A DNA stretch of 64,000 bases from NCBI RefSeq assembly GCF_002086695.1, contig NZ_MVIH01000002.1, forward strand, positions 248,001 through 312,000, given 5' to 3'. The translations under genes and the position numbers were made by a program. Below are positions 55,759 to 64,000 of this stretch, piece after piece. The DNA is from Mycolicibacterium rhodesiae. GTDB lineage: Bacteria; Actinomycetota; Actinomycetes; Mycobacteriales; Mycobacteriaceae. Under the pieces are notes generated by a model, which saw nothing but the letters and a program-made list of their open reading frames with translations, did no database searches and was not told the origin of the DNA. Positions within the stretch are counted from its first letter, which is position 1. Each line of letters opens with the position of its first letter.

Positions 55759-57007
55759 GGCGGCCTGCGCGGCGGCCGCGGCGCTGACGGCGGCGTGTGG
55801 ACATTCCGCGCCGCCGGCTCCCCCGGCCTCGGCTCCCACCGGACTGGCACCGGTCGTCGTCACCGTGCCGGCCGGACTCGACACCGCGCCGTTCGACACG
55901 CCGCGCCGGGCCCTCGTCCCGCCGGGCTGGACCATGTCGGTGTGGGCTCGGGTGCCGCGGGTCAGATTGGCGGCGTGGGCACCGGACGGGGCATTGCTGG
56001 TGTCGGTGCCCGCGGCGGGCCAAGTACTGCGCCTGGCGCCTGGCCAGGCTCAACCACAGAGCACAGTCTTGCTCGACGGGCTGGACCAGCCGCATGGCCT
56101 CGCCTTCGATCGCGGCACGCTGTATGTGGCCGAGAGCGACCAGGTGGACGCCTTCGACTATCACGGCACCCGGGCCGACGGCCCTCGCGTCGTCGCCGAC
56201 GGGTTGCCCGATGCCCGCAGTCCGGATCTCGGTGGGGCGTACGCCCATGCCCTCAAGAGTGTGGCTGTCGGCCGCGACGGGGCGGTCTATTTCTCGATCG
56301 GCTCCACCGGCAACATCACCGCGGACGACCGGACGGCGCAACCGCCGCGAGCCACGATCATGCGGGTCCCGCCCGGGGGCGGTCCGGCGGCGCCCTTCGC
56401 CACAGGCGTGCGCAACGGGACCGGCCTCGCCACCGCACCGGACGGAGCGGTGTGGACCGCGGTCAACAATCGCGACCAGGTTGCCGACCCGCGGCCAGGA
56501 CCGTCGTACTCGAAAGTCACCGAGTACGTCAACGACCACCCGCCGGAGTCGGTGGCGCGGCTGACGCCCGGACGCGAATTGGGTTGGCCCTATTGCAATC
56601 CCGACGCCGACGGGCGGCCGTATGCGCGCGACGTCCAGACCAACGCCGACGGAAGCAACCTCGATTGCGCGGCTCTGCCGCCCGTGGAGCAGACTCTCGG
56701 CGCGCACTCCGCGCCGTTGGGATTGAGTTTCACCGAGGGATCGTTGCCCGCTCCATACGACTCCGGCGCCCTGGTCGGGGTGCACGGCTCGTGGAACCGT
56801 ACCCCGCCCAGAGCGCCGGAGGTCTCGTTCTTCGCTTGGCGCGCAGGATCTTTGGGTCCTCAGCAGACCCTGGTCGGAGGATTTCAGAGCCAGGACGGGA
56901 CGCGCTGGGGGCGTCCCGTGGCTGCTGTCGCGGGCCCGGACGGCGCGGTGTACATCACCGACGACTACGCCGGCGCGGTGTACCGGCTCGCGCCGCCGGG
57001 CCGCTGA
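55739..57007 (+). CDS. Sorbosone-dehydrogenase-like beta-propeller lipoprotein
   Basis: The 422-residue precursor starts at ATG 55739, inside the pirin gene. Its signal peptide (CAAAAALTAACGH) carries a lipobox, LTAAC, and a Pro-rich segment follows. The beta-propeller resembles PQQ-type glucose/sorbosone dehydrogenases: LDGLDQPHGLAFDRGTLYVA, AHALKSVAVGRDGAVYFSIG, VRNGTGLATAPDGAVW, GVHGSWNRTPP and VAAVAGPDGAVYITDDYAG. Quinone dependence cannot be read directly. It would be surface-anchored and may oxidise sugars or lactones. Confidence 0.83.
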   Translation: MPGWRAKAACAAAAALTAACGHSAPPAPPASAPTGLAPVVVTVPAGLDTAPFDTPRRALVPPGWTMSVWARVPRVRLAAWAPDGALLVSVPAAGQVLRLAPGQAQPQSTVLLDGLDQPHGLAFDRGTLYVAESDQVDAFDYHGTRADGPRVVADGLPDARSPDLGGAYAHALKSVAVGRDGAVYFSIGSTGNITADDRTAQPPRATIMRVPPGGGPAAPFATGVRNGTGLATAPDGAVWTAVNNRDQVADPRPGPSYSKVTEYVNDHPPESVARLTPGRELGWPYCNPDADGRPYARDVQTNADGSNLDCAALPPVEQTLGAHSAPLGLSFTEGSLPAPYDSGALVGVHGSWNRTPPRAPEVSFFAWRAGSLGPQQTLVGGFQSQDGTRWGRPVAAVAGPDGAVYITDDYAGAVYRLAPPGR

Positions 57008-57011
57008 CCTC

Positions 57012-57290
57012 TTAGTGGTGAACTCGGTTGCTGCGTCCGGTGACCGCGACGTAGATCGCGATCAGCACTGCGGCGACGACGATGCCGACCAGGAAGGGGA
57101 TGATCGCGAACCCGCCGTTGGAGTTCGAGTATCCGACCTGATAGGAGATCCAGGAGCCCAGGAAGGACCCGACCGCGCCGAGCAGGATGGTCATGATGAT
57201 GCCGATGTTCTGCTTACCCGGCATAACAAGTCGCGCCAGCGCGCCGACGATCAGTCCGACGACGATGGCTCCGATAATCGTTCCGATCAT
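57012..57290 (-). CDS. GlsB/YeaQ/YmgE-family small stress membrane protein
   Basis: The 92-residue protein has three membrane helices: TIIGAIVVGLIVGALARLV, IMTILLGAVGSFLGSWISY and FAIIPFLVGIVVAAVLIAIYV. MPGKQNIG in the first loop is diagnostic of the YeaQ/YmgE family, often raised under envelope or osmotic stress. It converges on the sorbosone-dehydrogenase-like gene, 4 bases apart. Function is not known. Confidence 0.9.
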   Translation of the reverse strand: MIGTIIGAIVVGLIVGALARLVMPGKQNIGIIMTILLGAVGSFLGSWISYQVGYSNSNGGFAIIPFLVGIVVAAVLIAIYVAVTGRSNRVHH

Positions 57291-57528
57291 TGCTGCTCCT
57301 CATGATGTTCCGGCGGGCCCGGGCGAGCGCCGCGCGAAGGAGTAGTTCCCAACTCACACCGTCGATAACCATTCGCTGAACAAATTTGCCGCCGGCCGCA
57401 TCATCGCCGCTGGTCGTGACGACGCCGGTGCCGAACCGCCGCGGGACTGTTACCTAAGTTGACTGTGTGGTTGCTGAGAATGATGGTGTACGTGCCGTAA
57501 GGGACCCGACCGTCATGAAAGGGCAACT
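57291..57528. other. Divergent intergenic region, no gene recognised
   Basis: These 238 bases separate the YeaQ-type gene from the phosphodiester glycosidase gene. A -35-like TTGACT (57459-57464) lies on the plus strand without a clear -10 partner. AAAGGG (57518-57523) is the glycosidase ribosome-binding site. Confidence 0.4.
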
Positions 57529-58608
57529 GTGCCAACCATCGCCGCAACGTTGCGCCGCCTGGCCGCGGGCAGTATGGCTGCGGTGAGCTGCCTGACCCTG
57601 GCGGCCACAACCGGTACCCCGGTGGCGTCGGCCGACGCGCGCGCGCAGCTGGCCCAGGCCATCGCCACTACGCGCGGAAGCTATTTGGTCTACAACTTCG
57701 GCAGCGGCTTTCCCGCACCGATGCTCAATGCCGGCGGCAACTGGTACGAGCTCACCAACGGCGGGCACCTGATGATCATCAAGGCGGCCTCGAGTCGGCT
57801 GACGCCACGCCTGCTCGTGGACAGCCACTCCGGCTATCAGGCGCGCTGCGAACGGACCGCCGGCACCCGAACGCGGGAGGGCCTGGTGCAGGCCTCGGAG
57901 ACCTACACCCCGCTGCAGGCCTGGCAGGCGCTCGGCCAGCCCACCATCGCGATCAACGCCAACTTCTTCGATGTCCGTGGGCAGCAAGCAGGTTCGTGGA
58001 AGTCGACGGGCTGCAGCTCCCCGCTGGGCGCCTATGTCGACAACACCCAGGGGCAGGGCCGGGCCAATGCCGCGGTGACCGGGACCATCGCGTATGCGGG
58101 CAAGCAGGCGCTGTCCGGCGGCGACGAAGTGTGGACGGCGCTGACTACGATGATTCTTCCCGTCGCCGGGGCGCCGTTTGTCGTGACGCCCAAATCACCC
58201 GACGACTACGACGCCGCGACCCCGGTGATCCAGGGCTTGCTGGACAAGGGCACTCGGTTCGTCGCGGTCAGCGGGCTGGGACTGCTGGCCCCGGGTGATA
58301 CCGGGCAGATGAACGACGGCGGCCCCAGCGCCGCCCGCACCGCGTTGGCGTATGCCCGCGACAAGGACGAGATGTACGTGTTCCAGGGCGGCAGCTACAC
58401 CCCGGACCAGATTCAGGATCTGTTCCGGGGTTTGGGCAGCGACACCGCGATCCTGCTCGACGGCGGGGGCTCGTCGGCGATCGTGCTTCGCCGCGACACC
58501 GGCGGAATGTGGGCCGGCGCCGGGGTGCCGAAGGGTTCGTGCGACACGATGGCTGTCCTGTGCGACTCGCGTGAGCGCGCCCTGCCCGCCTGGCTCGCCT
58601 TCAACTGA
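57529..58608 (+). CDS. Secreted phosphodiester glycosidase-like protein
   Basis: The 359-residue precursor starts at GTG 57529 with AAAGGG five bases upstream. A signal peptide (GSMAAVSCLTLAATTGTPVASAD) precedes a phosphodiester glycosidase domain: QPTIAINANFFDVRG, MNDGGPSAARTALAYARD and ILLDGGGSSAIVLRRDTGG. In animals the domain uncovers mannose-6-phosphate by removing GlcNAc; bacterial versions may cleave sugar phosphodiesters in polymers. Here it would act on envelope or environmental phosphoglycans. No partner is encoded beside it. Confidence 0.83.
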   Translation: MPTIAATLRRLAAGSMAAVSCLTLAATTGTPVASADARAQLAQAIATTRGSYLVYNFGSGFPAPMLNAGGNWYELTNGGHLMIIKAASSRLTPRLLVDSHSGYQARCERTAGTRTREGLVQASETYTPLQAWQALGQPTIAINANFFDVRGQQAGSWKSTGCSSPLGAYVDNTQGQGRANAAVTGTIAYAGKQALSGGDEVWTALTTMILPVAGAPFVVTPKSPDDYDAATPVIQGLLDKGTRFVAVSGLGLLAPGDTGQMNDGGPSAARTALAYARDKDEMYVFQGGSYTPDQIQDLFRGLGSDTAILLDGGGSSAIVLRRDTGGMWAGAGVPKGSCDTMAVLCDSRERALPAWLAFN

Positions 58609-58617
58609 TCAGCGACT

Positions 58618-59442
58618 TCAGGGCTGGCCGAGCACCCGGCGAAGCACCGCGTCGCGGGCGCGGGTCGGCAGCTTGGTCATCAGGGTCATCTGCAGCGCGG
58701 CGGGTAGGCCCACGGGGTACCGCGCCCGAGGCTTGGCGGCGGTGAGCGCCTGGAGCACCACCTTGGCCACCTTCTCCGGGTCCACAGCCAGGCGCTGCGA
58801 CGTTGGGATCGATTTGCGCATGCCCGCAACATGTTTGGAGTACAACGCCCGATGCTGCGGCGACAGCGCGGCCGCCATCTCGACGACACTGCGGTCGGCA
58901 TCGCGCCACAGGTCGGTATCGGTCTGGGCCGGCTGGACCACGCTGACCGCGATACCCCACGGCCGCAACTCGATTCGCAAGGCGTCGGCGGCCGCCTCGA
59001 GTGCGAACTTCGAGGCGCTGTAGGCGCCCATCATCGGCGCCGAAAGCTGGCCGTTCACACTGGAAATGAACACGATCCGGCCGTGCGACTCACGCAGCAG
59101 CGGAAGCACCGCCCGCGTGACGGCGAGCTGGCCGACGACGTTGACGTCCAATTGCCTGCGGATCTCGGCTGTGGTCAGCCCTTCCAGCGGTCCGCTGACC
59201 GCGATGCCTGCGTTGTTGACCACCGCATCGAGCCGGGCGGGTAGCGCGTCGGCAAGCGCGGCGACCTGCGCGTCATCGGTGACGTCGAGGATGACCGCAC
59301 TGACCCGCGGCAGCTTCGACAGGATTTCCGCATCGGCGGCGCTGCGCACCCCTGCGATGACGTCCCAGCCCGCAGCGGCCAGGTAATTCACGATCGACTT
59401 GCCGATTCCCCGGGCGGCGCCGGTGACCAGGACAGTGGGCAT
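58618..59442 (-). CDS. Short-chain dehydrogenase/reductase
   Basis: The 274-residue enzyme has the NAD(P) motif VTGAARGIGKSIV, NNAGIAVSGPL, and the catalytic set Ser in VFISSVNGQ, then Tyr and Lys in YSASKFALEAAADAL. The C-terminal half has a helical cap of the type found in retinol/17-beta-type SDRs, and PTRARDAVLRRVLGQP ends the chain. Gly-Ala-Ala-Arg near the cofactor fits NADPH preference. Substrate unknown. It converges on the glycosidase-like gene with a nine-base gap and follows the DUF1275 gene by ten bases. Confidence 0.92.
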   Translation of the reverse strand: MPTVLVTGAARGIGKSIVNYLAAAGWDVIAGVRSAADAEILSKLPRVSAVILDVTDDAQVAALADALPARLDAVVNNAGIAVSGPLEGLTTAEIRRQLDVNVVGQLAVTRAVLPLLRESHGRIVFISSVNGQLSAPMMGAYSASKFALEAAADALRIELRPWGIAVSVVQPAQTDTDLWRDADRSVVEMAAALSPQHRALYSKHVAGMRKSIPTSQRLAVDPEKVAKVVLQALTAAKPRARYPVGLPAALQMTLMTKLPTRARDAVLRRVLGQP

Positions 59443-59452
59443 AGCCGCGACT

Positions 59453-60157
59453 CTAGTGATCCTCGCCCGATGCCGTCACGGGTTGCGGACCGTATCGGAA
59501 GACGGCGAGGCCGGCTGCCACCACGACCGCCGCCAGTGCGATCACCGGCGCGACCATGAACCGCGACATCGTCGCGCCGACGGTGGCGCCGGCGCACATC
59601 GTCAGAACCACGGTGTAGCGCAACTTTTCCCGCTGCCCGGTGCCGCCGGCGAGTCGGCTGTCGAAGCCGATCCCCACCAGCGTCGTCGTCAGCACCGTGG
59701 TGGACAGTTCCTGGATGCCGAACTGCCGGGCCGCGGCGTTCTGTCCACCGAATGCCAACGCCAGTCCGGCGATCAGGATCAGCTTGCCGTCGTCGTGATA
59801 GTTGACGACACCGCTGCCTGCGAGTGCGGCCAGTGCGGCCAGCAGCACCACCTCGGAGCCCAGCGCGGCGGTCAGCCAGGTCCGCACCGCCACTTCATGG
59901 TCGAGGTGGCGCGCGAAGCGTCCGCCGAGCACCGTGCCGGTGAGAAAGCTGACGAAGGCGACGACCGCGGCGGTCATGTCCACCCCGGAATGTGGCACAA
60001 ACCAGAACCCGAGGAAGATCACGTTGCCGGTCATGTTCGCCACGAACACGTGCCCCAGTATCAGCACGCTGATCGCGTCGACCAATCCGGTCGCGAAGGT
60101 CAGCAGCAGCAGCGCGACGACGGTGGATCGTTGCGAGACGGGCGAGGCGACGGCCAT
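59453..60157 (-). CDS. YoaK/DUF1275-family membrane protein
   Basis: The 234-residue protein has six predicted membrane helices, beginning with VALLLLTFATGLVDAISVLILG and HVFVANMTGNVIFLGF, the conserved start of the DUF1275 family (GLVDA, then MTGN). GLALAFGGQNAAARQFGIQELSTTVLTTTLVGI is the second family block. A transporter role has been guessed from topology only. It lies ten bases upstream of the SDR gene and 21 bases after the Mce-associated gene on the same strand. Confidence 0.9.
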   Translation of the reverse strand: MAVASPVSQRSTVVALLLLTFATGLVDAISVLILGHVFVANMTGNVIFLGFWFVPHSGVDMTAAVVAFVSFLTGTVLGGRFARHLDHEVAVRTWLTAALGSEVVLLAALAALAGSGVVNYHDDGKLILIAGLALAFGGQNAAARQFGIQELSTTVLTTTLVGIGFDSRLAGGTGQREKLRYTVVLTMCAGATVGATMSRFMVAPVIALAAVVVAAGLAVFRYGPQPVTASGEDH

Positions 60158-60178
60158 CAGCCCAGTATCGCCAACGAC

Positions 60179-60853
60179 TTACAGCTTGGGCGTGAGGTCC
60201 AGTGAGGTGACTGTCGTCATCTTGGTGACCAGCCAGCGCGAGCCGTCGCGGGTCAGCTGCACCCGGTACGACAGATACTTCGTGGCGGGAATGTCCTTGG
60301 TGAGTGGGCTCTTCGACGTCGTGTTGGTGTAGACGAGCGCGGTGGCTTCCGAACCGGTCAGCGATTCGACGGCCGCGCCCACCACCTCGGTGCTGTTGGT
60401 GACCTTGGCCTGCTTGTTGGTCGGCACGATCGCGTCGACGTACTTGCGGTACTGGTCCTCGAAATCGCCGGACAGGTACTTCGCCGACCGGTCAGGCAGT
60501 TTGTCCATGTCCTCGGGGGTGTAGGTCCACAGCGTGGTGATCGCATCGGCGGCCGTCCGGGCGATCGCGAGCTTGGTGTCGACGGTCGCCTTGTCCATCA
60601 GGTACGGCTGGACGGCGGCGCCGGCGAAGGCGCCCCCCGCGACGAAGACGACTGCCGAAACCCCCACGGCGAGCGCAGTTTTGTTGCGACTCAACCAGTT
60701 CGGCCGCTTCGGCGATTCCGCGGGAGCCTGTTCGACGGTCTCGGTCTCGGTCTCGGTCTCGGATTCGGCTTCGGCTTCGGTCGCCTCGTCCTCGGGCGTG
60801 GCCTCGGGTGCGGCGTCGGTCAGATCACCTGCAGCAGGTTGCTGATCTTCCAC
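60179..60853 (-). CDS. mam1D: Mce-associated membrane protein (Rv0178-like)
   Basis: The product is 224 residues from GTG 60853, overlapping the upstream gene by 34 bases. It has an acidic cytosolic leader with repeated Glu-Thr (encoded by a tandem hexamer), one membrane helix (ALAVGVSAVVFVAGGAFAGAA) and an outside domain ending GSRWLVTKMTTVTSLDL. Mce-associated proteins are thought to stabilise or assemble Mce1, which imports fatty acids in mycobacteria. It is the last of four such genes after mce1F, in the order of Rv0175-Rv0178. Confidence 0.85.
   Translation of the reverse strand: MEDQQPAAGDLTDAAPEATPEDEATEAEAESETETETETVEQAPAESPKRPNWLSRNKTALAVGVSAVVFVAGGAFAGAAVQPYLMDKATVDTKLAIARTAADAITTLWTYTPEDMDKLPDRSAKYLSGDFEDQYRKYVDAIVPTNKQAKVTNSTEVVGAAVESLTGSEATALVYTNTTSKSPLTKDIPATKYLSYRVQLTRDGSRWLVTKMTTVTSLDLTPKL
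60737..60760. repeat. Hexanucleotide tandem repeat inside mam1D
   Basis: GGTCTC occurs four times without a break, followed by three diverged hexamers (GGATTC, GGCTTC, GGCTTC). Being a multiple of three, length changes would keep the frame and vary the Glu-Thr/Ser run of the acidic leader. Confidence 0.85.
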
Positions 60854-61377
60854 GGACCTCCTGCACCTCCTTCTTGGGTCGCGGTGACCACCCAGCGGCT
60901 GCCGCTTTCGATGGTCTTGCCGTCGGGCATACGGGTTTTCGTCGTCGCGGCCACCACCACGTCGGCGCTGCCGTCGCGGTTCCAGCGCTCGATACCGAGG
61001 TCCTGGACCGTTCCGGTCGTCGGTTCGGCCCGCGCCACCTGAATGACGACCTCATTCATCTTGTCCTGGTACAGCTTTGCGAACTGTCCGGTGCCCTGCG
61101 CCAGCACCTTGTCGGCGTAGTCGTTGGCGTGGAACGGATCGATGGACGTGTAGTGCGTGACGAATCCGCGAACGAAGCTGAGCACGGCCACATCCCGGAC
61201 CGCGTCGTGTCGCTGGGTTTCGCGTTTCACCAGCAGCAGTGTGCTTGCGGTGATCGCGGCGACGATCAGCACCGCCGCCAGCCCGGCGACCAGGGGCAGG
61301 ACCCAGCGGCGCGGTTGCGGGTCAGGCAACCGGAACAGGTCCCGGTGGTCGGCGTCGAGTTTGCGGCGTGGGCTCAC
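60820..61377 (-). CDS. mam1C: Mce-associated membrane protein (Rv0177-like)
   Basis: The 185-residue protein starts at GTG 61377 within the stop of the RDD gene (GTGA). A basic leader (SPRRKLDADHRDLFRLPD), one membrane helix (WVLPLVAGLAAVLIVAAITAST) and an outside domain ending GPWKISNLLQVI give the standard Mce-associated architecture. The family helps assemble the Mce transporter. Overlaps on both sides indicate tight translational coupling in the mce1 operon. Confidence 0.85.
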   Translation of the reverse strand: MSPRRKLDADHRDLFRLPDPQPRRWVLPLVAGLAAVLIVAAITASTLLLVKRETQRHDAVRDVAVLSFVRGFVTHYTSIDPFHANDYADKVLAQGTGQFAKLYQDKMNEVVIQVARAEPTTGTVQDLGIERWNRDGSADVVVAATTKTRMPDGKTIESGSRWVVTATQEGGAGGPWKISNLLQVI

Positions 61378-62369
61378 TTCGGCTCCCCCGCCGGGTTGGG
61401 CTTGGCCAGCACCGACAGGTTGGCGACCTGCCACTGGCCGGCCGCCGACCTCTCGAAGTTCACCCGGACGGTGGCGGTGATCAGCCGTTGCTTGGGCGCC
61501 TCACCGCGCTGGCCCTGCATGAGCAGCAACATCACGGCCTTGTCGCGGGTGTTGGTCAGCACGGCGCTGTTGGTCACCCAGTAGTCGTTGTCGACGGGTC
61601 CGGCCTTGCGCACGGCGTCCTGCTGTGCGACCAGCTGCGGCCGGTACGCGTCGGTGGCCAGGCCGCGGGCCCGCGCGAAGTCGTTGTCGATCGACGCCAC
61701 GTCGTAGCTCAGCATCTGCGCGACGATCCGGGGGCCGTCCACCGCCAGCTGCTGGCGGGCCTGTTCGACCGCGAGTTCCGGTCGGTACACGGCGAAGTAC
61801 GCCAGCGTGGTGGCACAGGCGGCCACCGCGGCGAGAAGCGCCACCACCACACCGGCCAGCCGTCGCCGGTTGGGGCGCTCGCCCTCGACCCGGCGGACTT
61901 CGGTGCGGGTCAGCAGGTCGGCGAAGGTGCGACCGCGCGAGTCGAACAGCGGCCACAGCCAGCCGAGGAAGATCGCGGCGGTGTCGAGCAGATGCGCCAG
62001 ATCGCGGACCAGCAGCCGCCACGGCCCGGCCGGCGTGCCGTCCCTGCCCACCACCACGATGCCGGCCAGCGAGCGGCCCAGCGTCCACCCGGTGATCGCA
62101 GGCAGGAGTAACCGGTTGACGGCGACCGCCAGGAACACCACCCCGGCCAGTGCGACCGCGACCCACCACAGCCATCCGCGCAGCGGCGCGGTCCACGCCA
62201 CCAGCAGGCAGGTGATCACCACACCGATACCGAAGAACACGTCGACGGTGAACGCACCGGCCCGAGCCCACCAGCCGGCCGGCACCCCGGCGGGAACCTC
62301 GTGGGCGACCTCCGGTGCGTCGACGTCGGCCTCGGCGCCGGTGTCCGCTTCGGGGACCGTCACCGTCAC
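61374..62369 (-). CDS. mam1B: RDD/Mce-associated transmembrane protein (Rv0176-like)
   Basis: The 331-residue protein combines an RDD membrane domain (GWWARAGAFTVDVFFGIGVV, then GWTLGRSLAGIVVVGRDG and FDSRGRTFADLLTRTEV) with a further helix (LAGVVVALLAAVAACATTLAYF) and a Mce-associated outer domain ending GQWQVANLSVLAKPN. This fusion is characteristic of the second Mce-associated gene in mce operons. Both ends overlap neighbours by four bases. The membrane part may bridge the accessory complex and permease. Confidence 0.86.
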   Translation of the reverse strand: MTVTVPEADTGAEADVDAPEVAHEVPAGVPAGWWARAGAFTVDVFFGIGVVITCLLVAWTAPLRGWLWWVAVALAGVVFLAVAVNRLLLPAITGWTLGRSLAGIVVVGRDGTPAGPWRLLVRDLAHLLDTAAIFLGWLWPLFDSRGRTFADLLTRTEVRRVEGERPNRRRLAGVVVALLAAVAACATTLAYFAVYRPELAVEQARQQLAVDGPRIVAQMLSYDVASIDNDFARARGLATDAYRPQLVAQQDAVRKAGPVDNDYWVTNSAVLTNTRDKAVMLLLMQGQRGEAPKQRLITATVRVNFERSAAGQWQVANLSVLAKPNPAGEPK

Positions 62370-63001
62370 TTGCTCACCTGGTCGAGGTTGGCGATCTTGT
62401 ACGTGCCTCCCTCAGGCGCCATCTTCACCCGCAGCCGGTACCCCTGCTCCTGGTCTTGCGCCGCGGAGTTGGACACCTTCACCCGCACCGCGACCAGCAC
62501 GTCCATCGAACCGTCGTCGTTGTGCCGTTCTACGGCCGCGCGCATGTTGGACACCTGAACCTGGACCTTGGCGGCCTGGTAGGCGTCGACCAGCAGCCCG
62601 CTGTACAGACTGGCCTGCGCGGCGAAGTCGCCGGTCGAGCATTCGATGATCTTCTGCTGGCTGGCCGCCATCGCGGTGGCATCCGGCGCCTGGGTCGCGG
62701 TGACGCAATCCTTGGCCGCGGCCAGCGCGACCGTTTCGGCCCGCGCCGCGGCGGCGCTCTTCTGGTGCGACCGCAGTGCGAAGAACCCGCCGGTGGCGAC
62801 GAGCAGGCCGGCGATCACCAGCGCGACACACACCACGGCCAGAGGGCGGCCGCTCAACCGTGACCCGCGTGGCACGGCGGCGTCGCTCGGTTCGGTCTCG
62901 TCGACCGGTGGGGTCGGGTTCGCCGACTCCTGCGCCGCACTGAGTTCGGCGTCGTCGGTCGGCGGTGGGGTCAGCCGGCCGGAGCCAGCATCTCCTTCCA
63001 T
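62366..63001 (-). CDS. mam1A: Mce-associated membrane protein (Rv0175-like)
   Basis: The 211-residue protein starts at ATG 63001, overlapping the end of mce1F by 31 bases. An acidic, Pro-rich cytosolic leader, a membrane helix (AVVCVALVIAGLLVATGGFFA), a short helical region with two Cys (KDCVTATQ and IIECSTGD) and an outside domain ending YKIANLDQVSK form the family pattern. It is the first accessory gene after the Mce substrate-binding genes. The role in Mce1 stability is inferred from the family. Confidence 0.86.
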   Translation of the reverse strand: MEGDAGSGRLTPPPTDDAELSAAQESANPTPPVDETEPSDAAVPRGSRLSGRPLAVVCVALVIAGLLVATGGFFALRSHQKSAAAARAETVALAAAKDCVTATQAPDATAMAASQQKIIECSTGDFAAQASLYSGLLVDAYQAAKVQVQVSNMRAAVERHNDDGSMDVLVAVRVKVSNSAAQDQEQGYRLRVKMAPEGGTYKIANLDQVSK

Positions 63002-64000
63002 CCGTCGTCTCCTGTACTGCTCGAGTTCTTGACGTCGTACTTCACGCCATCGGGACCGGTCAACTCCCCGTTCTGCGGGGTGTAGACGGCCGTATTACCT
63101 GCCGGGCTACCTGCTGCCGGGGTGTAGGTGCAGGGGTTCGGTTGTTGACCGTTGCACTGAACGGTGCCGGTCCCCGGTGGAGTGAGCGGGTCACTCGTCG
63201 GCGGTGTCGGGCCCGGCAGCAGATCGGCCGGCAACGGGTTCATCCCGTTGTTGATCGACGGTGCCGGTATCACGGTACCGGGGTTTACTGGCTGATCACA
63301 TCGAGCACCGGGCGCGGGGCAGTTCAGCACCTGGTTGGGGTCGCCGTACCAAGGGTTGTTGCCCAACGGGGTGTAGGGCTCGGTGCTGCGGCACTCCATC
63401 GGCGTGGCGGCGCGCTTACCGGGCACGTCGGCGCACGGGAAGTTACGCGCACCGCGGACCACGTTGGCCGGGGTGTCCTTCGGGATCTTGCAGTAGAGGT
63501 TGTTCTCCACCGGCATCGGCCGCAGGTCCGCCGGAGCACGCCACTGGCTGGCCGGCAGGAAGCCGGTCAAACACGGCGGCGGCTGGTTGATCGTCAAGCC
63601 GAAGTCCAGTGCGGCCTGGTGCGGATACGGCGCCGACACCGACTGGGCGACCGATGCGCCCTGAGGCAGGAGCACCAGCGACTGCTCGACGCCCTTGTGA
63701 TAGCGCTTGAGCATGTCCAGCACGATCTCGAGGTTGGCCAGCGTCTGCGGCAGCGCTTCCTGCACATCGCTGAACACCGCGTTGACCGCGTCGGCGGTCG
63801 GCGCAGCCTGGCTCAACCCGTTGCGCAGCGCCTGATCCTGCGCGGCGGTCTGGGTGGTGATGGTGTCGAGGTTCGCCGCCCACCGCTGGATCGCATCGCC
63901 GGAGTTGACCTGGCTGTCGACGACGGGCGCCGAGTTCTGGATGATGTCGTTGACGTCCTGGATGTTCGTCTTGAAATCAGTGACGATCGCCTGCGTGCCG
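62971..64000 (-). CDS. mce1F: Mce1F, C-terminal part (5' end outside window)
   Basis: The frame is open from base 63999 to the TGA at 62971, covering about 342 residues of the C-terminal region. The helical Mce-core end is seen (TKNIQ-type TNIQDVNDIIQNSAPVVDSQ, then NLEIVLDMLKRYHKGVEQ). A Cys- and Pro-rich tail follows, with PPCLTGFLPASQWR, NLYCKIPKD and NNPWYGDPNQVLNCP, typical of MceF proteins. Mce1F is one of six subunits of the channel that carries lipids across the periplasm. Identity as mce1, not another mce, rests on the four accessory genes and synteny with sigG. Confidence 0.88.
   Translation of the reverse strand, partial: GTQAIVTDFKTNIQDVNDIIQNSAPVVDSQVNSGDAIQRWAANLDTITTQTAAQDQALRNGLSQAAPTADAVNAVFSDVQEALPQTLANLEIVLDMLKRYHKGVEQSLVLLPQGASVAQSVSAPYPHQAALDFGLTINQPPPCLTGFLPASQWRAPADLRPMPVENNLYCKIPKDTPANVVRGARNFPCADVPGKRAATPMECRSTEPYTPLGNNPWYGDPNQVLNCPAPGARCDQPVNPGTVIPAPSINNGMNPLPADLLPGPTPPTSDPLTPPGTGTVQCNGQQPNPCTYTPAAGSPAGNTAVYTPQNGELTGPDGVKYDVKNSSSTGDDGWKEMLAPAG

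Overview
The window is high-GC actinobacterial DNA from a Mycobacterium, most likely a fast grower (Mycolicibacterium type). The reasons are the mycolate transporter gene mmpL3, mmpL11, zmp1, the orphan Mce-associated pair omamA/omamB, the 3' end of a mce1 operon, sigG, and an MspA-family porin, a family typical of rapid growers. Read right to left, the order mce1F, four Mce-associated genes, pirin, sigG, monoacylglycerol lipase, a DUF2786 gene, a small metallohydrolase, ilvD, ricR, an MFS gene, an L,D-transpeptidase, zmp1, omamA/B, mmpL11, mmpL3, trmB and pckG follows the M. tuberculosis Rv0174-Rv0211 backbone. This synteny is from memory, not from a search.

Layout. 1-5.2 kb: the end of a GntR regulator, a crotonase/acyl-CoA synthetase operon behind a strong palindromic promoter, and pckG. 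5.2-12.2 kb: two GTPase-like genes diverge from trmB-NYN-mmpL3. 12.2-18.2 kb: membrane proteins, then a haem-binding-protein gene, response regulator and histidine kinase in one tight cluster, preceded by a second haem-binding protein. 18.4-25.6 kb: mmpL11 and two small genes, omamB/omamA, zmp1. 25.6-34.4 kb: nitroreductase, an ArsR-type regulator facing an MFS exporter with two operator-like palindromes, an esterase, an L,D-transpeptidase, an MFS gene, the copper regulator ricR with a DUF305 gene and an exact RicR-type box, and ilvD. 34.5-46.6 kb is accessory: a PE-PPE-like secreted protein, a PhlG-like hydrolase with a berberine-type FAD oxidase and an IclR regulator, a molybdopterin oxidoreductase, a NarL-type two-component system, an MspA-like porin, an unknown secreted protein and an FkbM methyltransferase. 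46.6-64 kb returns to backbone and ends inside mce1F.

Themes. Cell-envelope biogenesis and import dominate: MmpL3 and MmpL11, Mce1 and its accessory proteins including the unlinked OmamA/OmamB, an L,D-transpeptidase, a porin, and three MHB-type haem-binding proteins. Promising signals are a porin whose constriction has lost most of the acidic residues of MspA, a haem-binding gene apparently co-transcribed with a PrrAB-like two-component system, a PhlG/FAD-oxidase/IclR module with its own palindromic operator, and two adjacent genes with degenerate G-domains. No tRNA, rRNA, insertion sequence or CRISPR array was recognised.
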